A DNA stretch of 53,697 nucleotides. It comes from Mycoplasmataceae bacterium. GTDB lineage: Bacteria; Bacillota_I; Bacilli_A; Mycoplasmatales; Hepatoplasmataceae. Where the stretch lies: assembly GCA_030621645.1 (NCBI GenBank), contig JAUXHI010000002.1, forward strand, positions 1 through 53,697, given 5' to 3'. A program made the translations under genes and the position numbers. This document shows, piece after piece, positions 1-8,788 of this stretch (position 1 is its first letter; each line of letters starts with the position of its first letter). The notes beneath the pieces are model-generated. The model did no database searches. It saw nothing but the letters and a program-made list of their open reading frames with translations, and was not told where the DNA came from.

Positions 1-2
1 TT

Positions 3-167
3 AATAAGTCTATTAAGTATGGTGGTTCTACTATTAGTTCATTTAAATCGGCATCTAATCACATTGGTGATTACCAGAAGTTTTTAAAGGTTCACGGGAA
101 TAAAGATATGAAATTTGAAAAAATTGGTGGCAGAGGTACTTACTGAGATCTAACTAGACAAAAATAA
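3..167 (+). CDS. mutM: MutM/Fpg formamidopyrimidine-DNA glycosylase, C-terminal fragment
   Basis: This is the 3' end of a gene that begins outside the window; the last 54 codons are visible. Read with UGA as Trp, the peptide keeps Fpg C-terminal landmarks: a GGSTI segment, then YQKFLKVHGNK, then GRGTYW before the end. Fpg removes oxidised purines such as 8-oxoguanine and cuts the strand. The family normally ends in a zinc finger with two CxxC pairs. Here the first pair is replaced by a shortened MKFEKIG stretch and the second by WDLTRQ, so no cysteine remains. The protein would be a zincless Fpg unless the gene is decaying. The identification rests on the tail only. Confidence 0.75.
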
Positions 168-200
168 AACATATTTTTTATAAATGTTTCTCTATTTTTT
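167..200 (+). terminator. possible terminator after mutM
   Basis: AAACAT and ATGTTT form a weak AT-only stem just after the mutM stop and are followed by CTCTATTTTTT. It is weak, but it is the only candidate on this strand before the convergent gene. Confidence 0.35.
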
Positions 201-210
201 ACCTCCTAAA

Positions 211-239
211 GTAAAAAGACAACCGATTTCTTGGTTGTC
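211..239 (-). terminator. Terminator of the HEPN-like gene
   Basis: GGACAACC and GGTTGTC form a stem with an 8-base loop, and on the minus strand the stem runs directly into TTTTTACTTT. It closes the transcript of the gene ending at 350. The plus-strand sequence beyond it (GTCCACTTCTACTGGGTCAG) resembles the IS-end motif near 20.87 kb. Confidence 0.6.
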
Positions 240-262
240 CACTTCTACTGGGTCAGTTTATT
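234..262. repeat. IS-end-like relic
   Basis: TGTCCACTTCTACTGGGTCAG followed by TTTA closely matches TGTCCACTTTTGCTGGTTAG followed by TTTA near 20866-20890, next to a transposase remnant. The start TGTCCACT fits the TG terminus of IS3-family elements. No transposase reading frame is attached here, so this is at most a lone end. Confidence 0.35.
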
Positions 263-349
263 TGGTCGTTTTTGTTAACAATTAACTATTTGTTGATTCA
301 TTATTTGGGTTATTTTGAATAATTATTCCTACTTAATTAAATTATATTC

Positions 350-1197
350 CTATAATATTGAATTAATTAAATCATTCAAGATAGACATGTATCAATCTGC
401 TTCTTTTTTAGTGACCTTCTTTGCCCCTAAAACATTATGAACTAGTTTATCGGCTCTTTGTCTAAGTAAGTTTATTTTATCACTTAATTCCTTAGATATA
501 AATCCATTAAATTTTAATCAGTTAACAGAATGAACAAAGTTCTTTAATACTTCATCTTGAAGTTTCATTTTATTATATGCAGCTATCTCTTTAGTAACTG
601 GAGTTATTAAATTTCTAGCATCATAAATTAGATGTAAGTAATCTTGTGATCTTCAAGCATTATTAATTGCTCTAATTTCTATCCTAGTATTAGGAAATGC
701 TTTTTTATTATGTTTAATTCTCATAGGAATATTTATAGTTCCTCTATTTAATGAACTCATTAAATCACTTCATACTATTTTCGTAGCTCCCCTAAAATTC
801 TTCTTCATATCTCTAACTATTTCTTTGCTTTAAGTGCCACTACCCTAGCTATTGCTTCAACCTTTTTGTTTTTCTTTTTAGCTTTTGTTCTTCACTTTTC
901 AGCTTCAGCTTCTTTAAGTGTCTTTTTATGATGTCTTGCTTTTATTATCTCTTTAGCTTTAACATCTTCTTCTAATGCTTCGATTTCAAAAGATATTTGT
1001 TTATCAAAGTATTTCACTAATAGTGAATTAATAGATTTCCTAGCTTGTCCAGAAGATCCAGAAGTAAAACCAAACAATGTATTATTCTTAATGTATTTTA
1101 TTCTAACTGGACATTGTCTAGTTGGTGCTTGGTTAATTATATTTTTACATTCATTAACTGGAATGTTGTCTGATAAGATTTTTATTGCTATCTTCAT
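350..1197 (-). pseudogene. Frameshifted HEPN-like protein of unknown function
   Basis: Two overlapping frames make one plausible protein. The first runs from an ATG at 1197 to a TAG at 817-819 (126 residues), and its last third is a Lys/Glu/Ala-rich likely coiled coil. The second runs in the -1 frame to a TAG at 350-352 and may start at its own ATG at 808 (152 residues). The second part is helical and carries RADKLVH, an R-x5-H motif typical of HEPN/DUF4145-type four-helix domains, which include RNA-cutting toxins. The frames overlap for only about 15 bases around GCAAAGAAATAG, so this could be a decayed gene, a programmed -1 shift, or two genes. I do not recognise the N-terminal part. Confidence 0.45.
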
Positions 1198-1216
1198 ATG
1201 TTTATTATATCTCTTA

Positions 1217-1243
1217 ATAAAAAAAATAGACTTAAGTCTATTT
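1217..1243 (-). terminator. Terminator of ybjQ
   Basis: AAATAGACTTAAGTCTATTT (1224-1243) is a perfect 20-bp palindrome that overlaps the ybjQ stop codon. On the minus strand it is followed by a run of eight Ts. Confidence 0.75.
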
Positions 1244-1555
1244 GAATTTAATTGCAGTTCCTATTACAGCAATCTCTGAAGCACCAGGCATAATGCTACT
1301 TGTACTTTGCCTTATTCAAATTACTGCATCCGCTCCCATTTTATCTGCGTTATGTTTTAATTCTTCAAATACAATTTTTCTTGTTTCAGCTAATAGTTTT
1401 TTATATGAACCAAGTTTCCCCCCAACCATACTTTTAAGACCAGCACCAATATCTTTAAATATGTTCTTTGCTTGAACAGCATTACCTACAGCTAATCCCA
1501 ATATTTCATATTCTTTATTTGTTATATCACCTGTTGTTAATATTATTTTACTCAT
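1238..1555 (-). CDS. ybjQ: YbjQ/UPF0145 family protein
   Basis: This 105-residue protein matches the UPF0145 (YbjQ) family over its whole length: ILTTGDI near the N-terminus, GGKLGSYKKLL in the middle, then GADAVI and an STSSIMPGASEIAVIGTA block at the end. The family forms compact oligomers and is described as a putative heavy-metal-binding domain, but its cellular role is unresolved. An upstream in-frame ATG exists, but I chose the start at 1555 because TATAAT lies exactly 6 bases before it and the family N-terminus starts there, implying a leaderless mRNA. A Cys-rich microprotein gene lies immediately upstream, so a link to metal or thiol handling is possible but is inference. Confidence 0.85.
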
Positions 1556-1561
1556 AATATA

Positions 1562-1567
1562 ATTATA
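1562..1567 (-). promoter_or_regulatory. -10 box of ybjQ, leaderless arrangement
   Basis: TATAAT lies 6 bases from the ATG at 1555, which puts the expected transcription start at the start codon. No Shine-Dalgarno sequence fits between. Confidence 0.5.
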
Positions 1568-1571
1568 TCTT

Positions 1572-1601
1572 TTAAATAAAAAATAGAACATCATTTCTAT
1601 T
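1572..1601 (-). terminator. Terminator of the Cys-rich microprotein gene
   Basis: AATAGAA and TTCTATT form a 7-bp stem with a 6-base loop, followed on the minus strand by TTTTATTT. The microprotein stop codon is inside the stem. Confidence 0.6.
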
Positions 1602-1683
1602 TATTACATTGCTCTTTGTCTTTACAATTTTCTTTATCATTACATTCATCTTTTTTACAGTTGCAATTTTCTTTATCACACAT
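1597..1683 (-). CDS. 28-residue Cys-rich microprotein
   Basis: This small frame has AGGAG 6 bases before its ATG. It encodes 28 residues made almost only of Cys, Lys, Asp, Glu and Asn. Cys occupies positions 2, 7, 9, 14, 20 and 26, and DKENC occurs twice, so it looks like an internal repeat. Six cysteines in 28 residues is extreme, and the composition recalls metal-binding peptides such as metallothioneins; no homologue is recognised. A terminator follows the stop, and ybjQ, from a family linked to metal binding, lies next downstream. The ribosome site and start codon are inside a perfect palindrome (1678-1722), so expression is probably controlled. Function is not known. Confidence 0.6.
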   Translation of the reverse strand: MCDKENCNCKKDECNDKENCKDKEQCNK

Positions 1684-1722
1684 ATTTATCTCCTATATAT
1701 ATTATAGGAGATAAATATGTGT
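1678..1722. promoter_or_regulatory. Perfect 20-bp-arm palindrome over microprotein start and SD
   Basis: The arms (1678-1697 and 1703-1722) are perfect reverse complements around a 5-base loop. On the minus strand the second arm holds the AGGAG ribosome site and most of the start region of the microprotein; the first arm begins a few bases after the rmuC stop codon. The loop region reads TATATAAT, so a -10 box also overlaps the centre. It could be an rmuC terminator, an RNA hairpin hiding the ribosome site, or a repressor operator. Confidence 0.65.
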
Positions 1723-1723
1723 T

Positions 1724-2719
1724 TTATTCAATTTTTTTTAGCTCTTCAAGAGTATTTGTTCCATTGGCAATTTTATTTGTAGTAGTATTTATGTTTTTAA
1801 TTGAAGAATCAATATCATTATTAAATTTTTTAATAACATCAATGTGTTTGTTTCAACGTTCGTTAAATCTATTAAATTCAACTCTGATATCCATAACTTT
1901 TTTAACAACTTCATTTATATTTTCTGAAATCGCAAAATCTCTAGTTGCACTATCAACAATGTTAATTAAGTGGATTATATTAGATGGTGATACAATGAAC
2001 ACTCTTGCTTTGTTCGAAATGTCTAATACGTCTTGTGATTTTGTAATCAAATCATAATACATTGATTCAGACGGAATAAAAATAAATCCATAATCTGTAG
2101 TCTCTACAACATTGTCTACATATTTTTTTGCAATATCTTTAATGTAGTTCTTCATATCAGAATTAAAAGATTTGAATGAAGATTTTGCATTCTCAAAATC
2201 ATCTTTCTCTGAATAGTTAATGTATCTTTTATAATTATCAAAAGGTATTTTTGAATCTATTGGAATTATTTTGTCAATTGTTGGCAAATCAATCGCTACA
2301 TCAACTATGCCTACATTTACTTGTGACTGTCTTGATCAAAGTTTTCCTTCTGGTCCCATAACATTTTCCAAAATGTGTTCTAGAACTTGTTCTGATGCTT
2401 TACCTTTACTATTTGGATTAGTAAATATTTTTTCAAGATTCTTAATTCTTAAATTTGAATCTGAAGTTGTATTACTTAATGTAGTAGATAAATTTGTTAA
2501 CTTTTCATTTATTGTCCCAGATAGATTAGCAATATTTTTTTCAATATCTTTTATTGAATCATTTGTTGAAGCTGTTTCAAAGGAAATATTTCTTAATAAT
2601 TTTAAAAATCAATTCTTGATTACAGTATTAAATTTAAATATTCTAGTTAAAAATCCTGGTCTATAATCAATTATTTTTTCTTCAGCTTGCTGTATGTTTA
2701 GTTTGTCTTTGTTTTCCAT
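1724..2719 (-). CDS. rmuC: RmuC family DNA recombination-limiting protein
   Basis: This 331-residue protein carries the RmuC signature region: EHILENVMGPEGKLWSRQSQ, then VDVAIDLP, then the IPIDSKIPFDNY segment, whose Asp-x-Lys pattern belongs to the PD-(D/E)XK nuclease-like core. A Ser-rich coiled-coil-like stretch (about residues 45-100) precedes it, and the C-terminus is helical. RmuC limits inversions at short inverted repeats in E. coli; its biochemistry is poorly known. It is shorter than the E. coli protein (about 475 residues) and has no obvious N-terminal membrane anchor. The start ATG at 2719 follows an A-rich leader with TATAAT farther upstream. The window contains several inverted repeats, the class of substrate linked to this family. 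Confidence 0.85.
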
Positions 2720-2751
2720 TATTTTTCTTTTCTACTTTAATTATAATATAT

Positions 2752-2776
2752 AAAAAATAGCCTGCTGGCTATTTTC
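2752..2776 (-). terminator. Terminator of the rpsL-rpsG-fusA operon
   Basis: AAAATAGCC and GGCTATTTT form a 9-bp stem with a TGCT loop, followed by TTTATATA on the minus strand. It lies about 30 bases after the fusA stop. Confidence 0.75.
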
Positions 2777-2807
2777 ATATTTTAGTTTAGTTTTGATTAA
2801 TTATTAA

Positions 2808-4925
2808 CTAGTCTTCATCAGCAACTAAGACAAATCCTCTTGATTCAATAACTTTGGCTGCAACTGATTTAGGTGCTGCTTCATATTTACCGAATTGCAT
2901 TGAGTATACTGCTCTACCTTGAGACATTGATCTAAGGTCAGTTGAGTATCCAAACATTTCTGAAAGTGGAACATCAGCTCTAATAACCTGTGCATTACCT
3001 CTTTCTTCTTGCCCTTTAATCATTCCTCTTCTAGAAGAAATATCTCCCATTATATCTCCAAAGTAATCTGATGGAGTTGTAACTTCAATATCCATAATTG
3101 GTTCAAGAAGAACTGCTTTAGCATCTACTTTAGCTTTTTTAAGAGCTTTAGAAGCTGCTATTTTATAAGCCATTTCAGATGAATCGACATCATGGTAAGA
3201 TCCATCGAATAGAGTTGCTTTAAGCCCGATTAGTGGGTATCCTGCAAGGATTCCACCTTCCATAGCTTCAACAAGTCCTTGTTTAATAGAGTTGATGTAT
3301 TCTTTAGGAATCTTACCACCAACAATTTTATCAACGAATTCAAATGTTTGTATATCTCCATTTTCATCTTCAACCATCTCAAGTGGTTCAAAGTTAATTC
3401 AAACGTGTCCATATTGACCTCTCCCCCCTGATTGTTTGATGTATTTAGATTCAACTTTAGCTGCAGTTGTAATTGTTTCTCTATAAGAAACTTGTGGTGC
3501 GCCAACATTAGCTTGTATTGAGAATTCTCTTCTTAGTCTATCAACAATAATTTCAAGGTGTAATTCTCCCATACCTGCAATAATTGTTTGTCCTGTTTCA
3601 TGATCTATTCAAGTTTTAAATGTTGGATCTTCTTCAGAAAGTTTTGAAAGTGACATTCCTAGTTTATCTTGGTCAACTTTTGTTTTAGGTTCAATAGCTA
3701 ATGAGATAACTGGTTCTGGGAATTCCATTTTTTCAAGAATTACTTTGCCTTTTTCAGAAGTTAATGTATCTCCTGTAGTTGTATCTTTAAGGCCAATTGC
3801 AGCTGCAATATCTCCAGTTACAACTCCTGGTATTTCATTTCTATTATTGGCATGCATCTGTAAGATACGTCCAACTCTTTCTTTTTTACCTTTTGTTGTG
3901 TTGTAAACATATGAACCAGCATCTAGAGTTCCTGAATAAACTCTAATGAATGTTAGTTTCCCAACAAATGGGTCTGTCATAACTTTGAAAGCAAGCGCTG
4001 CAAATTCTTCTGAATCATCAGCGTACTTTTCAATTGAATTTCCATCCAAATCTTCACCTGTGATAGCTGGAACATCTAATGGTGATGGCAAGTATGTGAT
4101 AACAGCATCTAATAAAGGTTTAACACCCATATTTTTATATGCTGATCCTCCAATAACTGGGAAGAAAGTTGCAGATAGAACTCCTTTTCTAATTGCTTCT
4201 TTTATTTCTTCATTAGAAATATCTTCGCCTTCAAGAAGCTTCATCATTAGTGCTTCATCATATTCTGAGATAGCTTCTAATAATTCCGTTCTTAATGCTT
4301 CTGACTTATCTTTAAGATCTACAGGTATTTCTATTTCAGTAACACCTTCATCAACAGTACCATCATAAAGGTATGCTTTCATTTCTACAAGGTCTATTCC
4401 ACCTTTAAGATTTATTTCTGCTCCAATAGGTAATTGAATAGCAGCTGCGTTAGCACCTAGTTTATCTTTAATTGTTCCTATTGAATATTCATAATCAGCA
4501 CCTGTTTTATCCATTTTATTAATAAATATAATTCTAGGTACATTATATTTTGTTGCTTGTCTTCAAACTGTTTCAGTTTGAGGTTCAACGCCGGCTTGAC
4601 CATCAAGAACTCCGACAGCTCCATCAAGTACTCTAAGTGATCTTTCAACCTCAACTGTGAAGTCTACGTGACCAGGAGTATCAATAATATTGATTCTGTG
4701 GTCTTTTCACATAGTTGTTGTAGCAGCAGAAGTAATTGTAATACCTCTTTCTTTTTCCTGCTCCATTCAGTCCATTTGTGATTGTCCTTCATGAGTTTCG
4801 CCGATTTTGTGAACTTTACCAGTATGGTAAAGGATTCTTTCAGTAGCAGTAGTTTTACCAGCATCAATGTGGGCCATGATACCGATGTTTCTATACATAT
4901 TTAGTTGTTCTTTTCTTTCAGCCAT
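2808..4925 (-). CDS. fusA: Elongation factor G
   Basis: This 705-residue translational GTPase drives ribosome translocation and, with RRF, recycling. The N-terminal G domain shows the P-loop [15 protein letters not shown] (about residues 17-31), DTPGHVDFT in switch II and NKMDKTGAD for guanine recognition; domains II-V follow, with [18 protein letters not shown] and [14 protein letters not shown] near the end. The ATG at 4925 is used, 22 bases after the rpsG stop, giving a [15 protein letters not shown] start; the later Met is an alternative. Five or more Trp residues are encoded by TGA. It is last in the rpsL-rpsG-fusA operon and has its own terminator. Confidence 0.97.
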
Positions 4926-4947
4926 AATATCTATTTACTTTTTCTAC

Positions 4948-5418
<471 letters not shown>

Positions 5419-5449
5419 AATATTTCTTTCTTATAATCTTTCTTTAAGT

Positions 5450-5860
5450 TTATTTAAGTTTCTTAGTTCCATATAGAGATCTAGATTTAGTTCTTCCATC
5501 TACTCCAGAAGTATCTAATGTTCCTCTAACTACTTTATATCTAATCCCAGGAAGATCTTTTACTCTTCCCCCTTTAATTAAAACAACAGAGTGTTCTTGA
5601 ATGTTGTGCTTTTCGCCTGGGATATAAGCATTAACTTCCATTCCATTTGTAAGTCTAACTCTTACATATTTTCTAAGAGCTGAGTTGGGCTTCTTAGGTG
5701 TCATTGTAGCAACTCTAATTGCTACACCTCTCATCTGTGGAGATGAGACATGTACATCTTTATTTTTTAATGTATTTTTTCTTTGTTGTAAAGCAGGTGT
5801 TTTTGACTTAACAGTCTTTTTCTTTCTGTCTTTACGTATTAATTGGTTAATTGTTGGCAT
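5450..5860 (-). CDS. rpsL: 30S ribosomal protein uS12
   Basis: This 136-residue uS12 contains [14 protein letters not shown], the accuracy-centre loop [17 protein letters not shown], and [15 protein letters not shown] followed by RSLYGTKK. It sits at the A-site decoding centre; the two lysines that mutate to streptomycin resistance in other bacteria (in KPNS and near GGRVKDLPG) are in the wild-type form. It is first in the operon and has a good ribosome site (AAAGGAG) before the ATG at 5860. Confidence 0.97.
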   Translation of the reverse strand: MPTINQLIRKDRKKKTVKSKTPALQQRKNTLKNKDVHVSSPQMRGVAIRVATMTPKKPNSALRKYVRVRLTNGMEVNAYIPGEKHNIQEHSVVLIKGGRVKDLPGIRYKVVRGTLDTSGVDGRTKSRSLYGTKKLK

Positions 5861-5914
5861 TTTTTCTCCTTTATTTTCTTTTATTATTTTACCACTTTTG
5901 TTGTGTTCCAGCTA

Positions 5915-5950
5915 TTTAGTTTCAAATCCTATATATATTACTATATTTAC
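5915..5950 (-). promoter_or_regulatory. Probable promoter of rpsL-rpsG-fusA
   Basis: On the minus strand TTGATT lies 18 bases before TATATA, about 60-90 bases upstream of rpsL and downstream of the previous gene's terminator. The -35 fit is moderate. Confidence 0.4.
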
Positions 5951-5975
5951 TTGTAAATCAACAAATTTTTTGCAT

Positions 5976-5997
5976 AAAAACAGCACTCAGTAGTGCT
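5976..5997 (-). terminator. Terminator of the galE-glycosyltransferase gene
   Basis: AGCACT and AGTGCT form a stem with an ACTG loop followed by GTTTTT on the minus strand. The stop codon of the upstream gene overlaps the stem. Confidence 0.7.
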
Positions 5998-7948
5998 ATT
6001 TGTTCTTAACAAATTTAGTTTTATTTTTCTTTAATCTTTTTCTAATCTTATATCTTTTAATTGAATAAGGAAGTGAAATTAAATATCAAGGAGTAACCAT
6101 CATTGGTCATTTAACTCTCTTTGGAAGTCTAGAATTTCAGATTATTTTTCTTGTCTCATTGCCAGCTCTTTTACCTTTTCAAGTGTAATTATAGAATGCA
6201 AACGAATTCATGAATATAAAGTAGAAACCAATATATCTTAGATATGATTTTCTAGTTGTGTTTACAGCTACATAATCAACCAAGATTTTGAATGATTTAT
6301 ATAAATCAGTATTTCACCCTGAATGAGAAGTAGTGTTAACTCCATTTAATTCATAAACCATTTGTTTGTAGTAATTATTTTTAGGGAAATAGTAAATTTT
6401 CAAGTTAGTTTCTTTTGCAAAGAAGACAATTGGGTATGTTCTATCATCACCAATAGATATATTTATATCCCTAGCAATTTCATCCCCTCATTTATCAAAA
6501 AGTGCTTTCTTAAATAATGTTGTACCATTTCATATTCCCATAGTTGTTCTTGGATGTGTAGTTCAAATTGTGAATTCTTCACCACTTGCTTTTCTTTTGA
6601 TTATTTTTTGTGACGAAACCAATAAATCAAACTCAGAGTATATGTTCTCTTTCATTAATTTTATTTTTTGTTGCAACACATTTTTGTAAAAGTCATGGTG
6701 TGCATCCATAATTTGGATTCAATTACCTTTAGCATGTTTAGAAGCTTCAATGATTTTGAATGTTCTTTGTGCTTCTGCCTTAACTGGACCAATAATCTTT
6801 ATTTTATCATTTGCTTCTTTTTTTAATCAATCGTAATTAAACTCTTGTGAATTTTTATAGCAAATAATAAATTCAACACCATCAAATTTAAGGTTATTAA
6901 TTTTTACAATTAAATCTTCAAGTATATCATTTGGTTTTCCATATAATGGAATAACAAATGATATAACTGGATTTTCTTCTTTAGAAGAATCTTCTTTTCT
7001 AGAAATGTAATCAGTCTTAATCATTTCTCCTAATGAATATTTATTATTTCATTTTAATACTTCTACTGCTTTTGTATTATCTGCTGTAAGTTCTTCAGGA
7101 TCTCCTACTCTTCTACTTCTGTTTACAAAAGGTATCTTTTGGTTTAATATTTTTTCAGCTTCTTCTCAAACTTCTCTGACACTAAACCCACTACCAGATG
7201 ATAAATTAAAGATTGATGACTCTGTACCTTTTTCTAATTCACCATACCCTAGAACATGAGCATCAACTAAATCTTGAACATGAACATAGTCTCTAACTGC
7301 TGTACCATCTTTTGTTTTATAATCTGTTCCATATATTTGTAGTGCGGGTCTTATTCCTAAAGCTGCTTCATTAACAACCGGAATTAAATGAGTTGCTTCT
7401 TTTAGTGGGTCATATCTTAATCCAACTTCAAGGTTTACCCCAGCAACATTAAAGTATCTAAAGATTACAAATCTTAATCCTGAAGTAATAATAATATCTT
7501 CGGCATTAAGTTTTGAAACACCATATGGGTTAATTGGTTTTGTTTCTGTTTGTTCTGTAACAGGAACTTTTTCAGGCGTTCCATAAGTAGCAGCTGTAGA
7601 TGAAAACACTATTTTATCTACACCATGTTTTTTCATGGCTTCAACAAGATTGTTTGTTCCATCTGTATTAGTAGAATGATATATTGCTGGTTTAATAACT
7701 GAATCAGGAACTGAAATCTTTGCTGCAAAATGTAACACTCCATCAATATCATTCTCTGTAAATATTTGATCAAGTAATTCTTTATCTAGTATTGACCCTT
7801 TAATAAAAGTGGCATCTTTATGTGCATACTTTTGTTTACTGTTTGATAAGTCATCAAGTATTATCACTTCATAACCTGCTTCTATTAGTGAATGAACAGC
7901 ATGTGATCCAATATATCCCGTTCCTCCAGTTACTAGTAATTTTGTCAT
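5996..7948 (-). CDS. galE: UDP-glucose 4-epimerase fused to a GT2 glycosyltransferase
   Basis: One uninterrupted 650-residue frame joins two enzymes. Residues 1-311 are GalE: the NAD-binding TGGTGYIG at 8-15, SSTAATYG, and catalytic Tyr142/Lys146 in PYGVSK. This part interconverts UDP-glucose and UDP-galactose. Right after the normal GalE end (EVLKWNNKYSLGEMIK) comes an acidic linker and a GT-A fold glycosyltransferase (about 325-650) with SFVIPLYGKP, a DAHHD metal-binding motif in place of DxD, and GDDRT. An ATG at 7024 has AGGAG only 2 bases upstream, so separate initiation of the second domain is possible. The likely role is supply of UDP-Gal or UDP-Galf directly to a glycan or glycolipid transferase. 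TATAAT lies 9 bases before the start. Confidence 0.85.
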
Positions 7949-7963
7949 ATTATATTAATTATA
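7949..7963 (-). promoter_or_regulatory. -10 region of galE, near-leaderless
   Basis: TATAAT occurs 9 bases before the galE ATG and again immediately beside it. The first would give a leader of about 2 bases. The terminator of the upstream gene lies just beyond it. Confidence 0.4.
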
Positions 7964-7965
7964 GA

Positions 7966-7995
7966 TAAAAAGAGAAGCCTATGCTTCTCTTTTTT
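7966..7995 (-). terminator. Terminator of the PnuC-like gene
   Basis: AGAGAAGC and GCTTCTCT form a perfect 8-bp stem with a CTAT loop, extended by A/T pairs on both sides to about 12 bp. This is a strong bidirectional-type terminator, and the upstream gene's stop codon is in its loop. Confidence 0.85.
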
Positions 7996-8788
7996 CTTCA
8001 CCGATGTATATGCTAGCTCAGTTTAATACACCAAATGTATCAACAAGGATATAAATGACATATATTACAGCTATTGTATATAACCCAAGGATTATAAACA
8101 ATCAAATTGCAGATAGATTACATAGGTAGAAGCATAGATATCCATCAATATAATGATTAGATATTAATACAAATCCCATTATTGCAAATGTAAATAATGC
8201 TGAATCTAGGAATGCTGTAGTTAAAGTATAATCTAATGCTATTGACCATTCTGATAAAAAGTATAATAATAGCCCAAATCCACCAATAATAGCTACAGAG
8301 AGCACTAAAAAACCCACAAGATTAACTTTTGATAGTTTATTTACAACTGGTTTTCCTTTTGTTACTTTATCTCAGTTTTTAAATGTTGGATAAAACAATG
8401 CGTTTATTATTAATAACTTAATTGCATTTAAATATAGTGCTGATAATATTGATATTACAAACAATATTGAAGCAGAAGAAACCATAAAGTAGAATACTTT
8501 CTTTTCTTTCTTAGACATTGCCACTGCCGTCATTGCCCCTAGTATTGTCCCAGGTATTCCGATTCCCAATAGGAATCAAATAACTATGTTCATTACTTGT
8601 TGTGATACACCAAATCCTTCTAATAATTTGGGATGTGGAACAAATTTTGTTTCTCCCATTCCAAATGAAATCATTTGGAACATTGCCACAGTTAATAGTG
8701 CTGTTAAGACGAAAACCAAAAACCAATTATTATATAATGTATTATTTGACTTTTTTGCTAATTTTTTTATCTTGCTTGCTTGGATCAT
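7979..8788 (-). CDS. PnuC-like membrane transporter
   Basis: This 269-residue protein is strongly hydrophobic, with about seven membrane segments. The first is near residue 25 (WFLVFVLTALLTVAMF) and the last ends near residue 250. The second half (ALDYTLTTAFLDSALFTFAIMGFVLISNHYIDGYLCFYLCNLSAIW) resembles the PnuC family, which imports nicotinamide riboside or related vitamin precursors, with the usual helix order and conserved Asn/Trp spacing. Mollicutes cannot make NAD de novo, so such an importer would be expected. The gene starts 47 bases inside the 3' end of pgm, so the two are translated together. Assignment to PnuC is by pattern and is not certain. Confidence 0.5.

Noticed and set aside
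4664-4867. Minus-strand frame of 67 codons within fusA
   Set aside because: It is out of frame with fusA, whose G-domain motifs cover the same bases.
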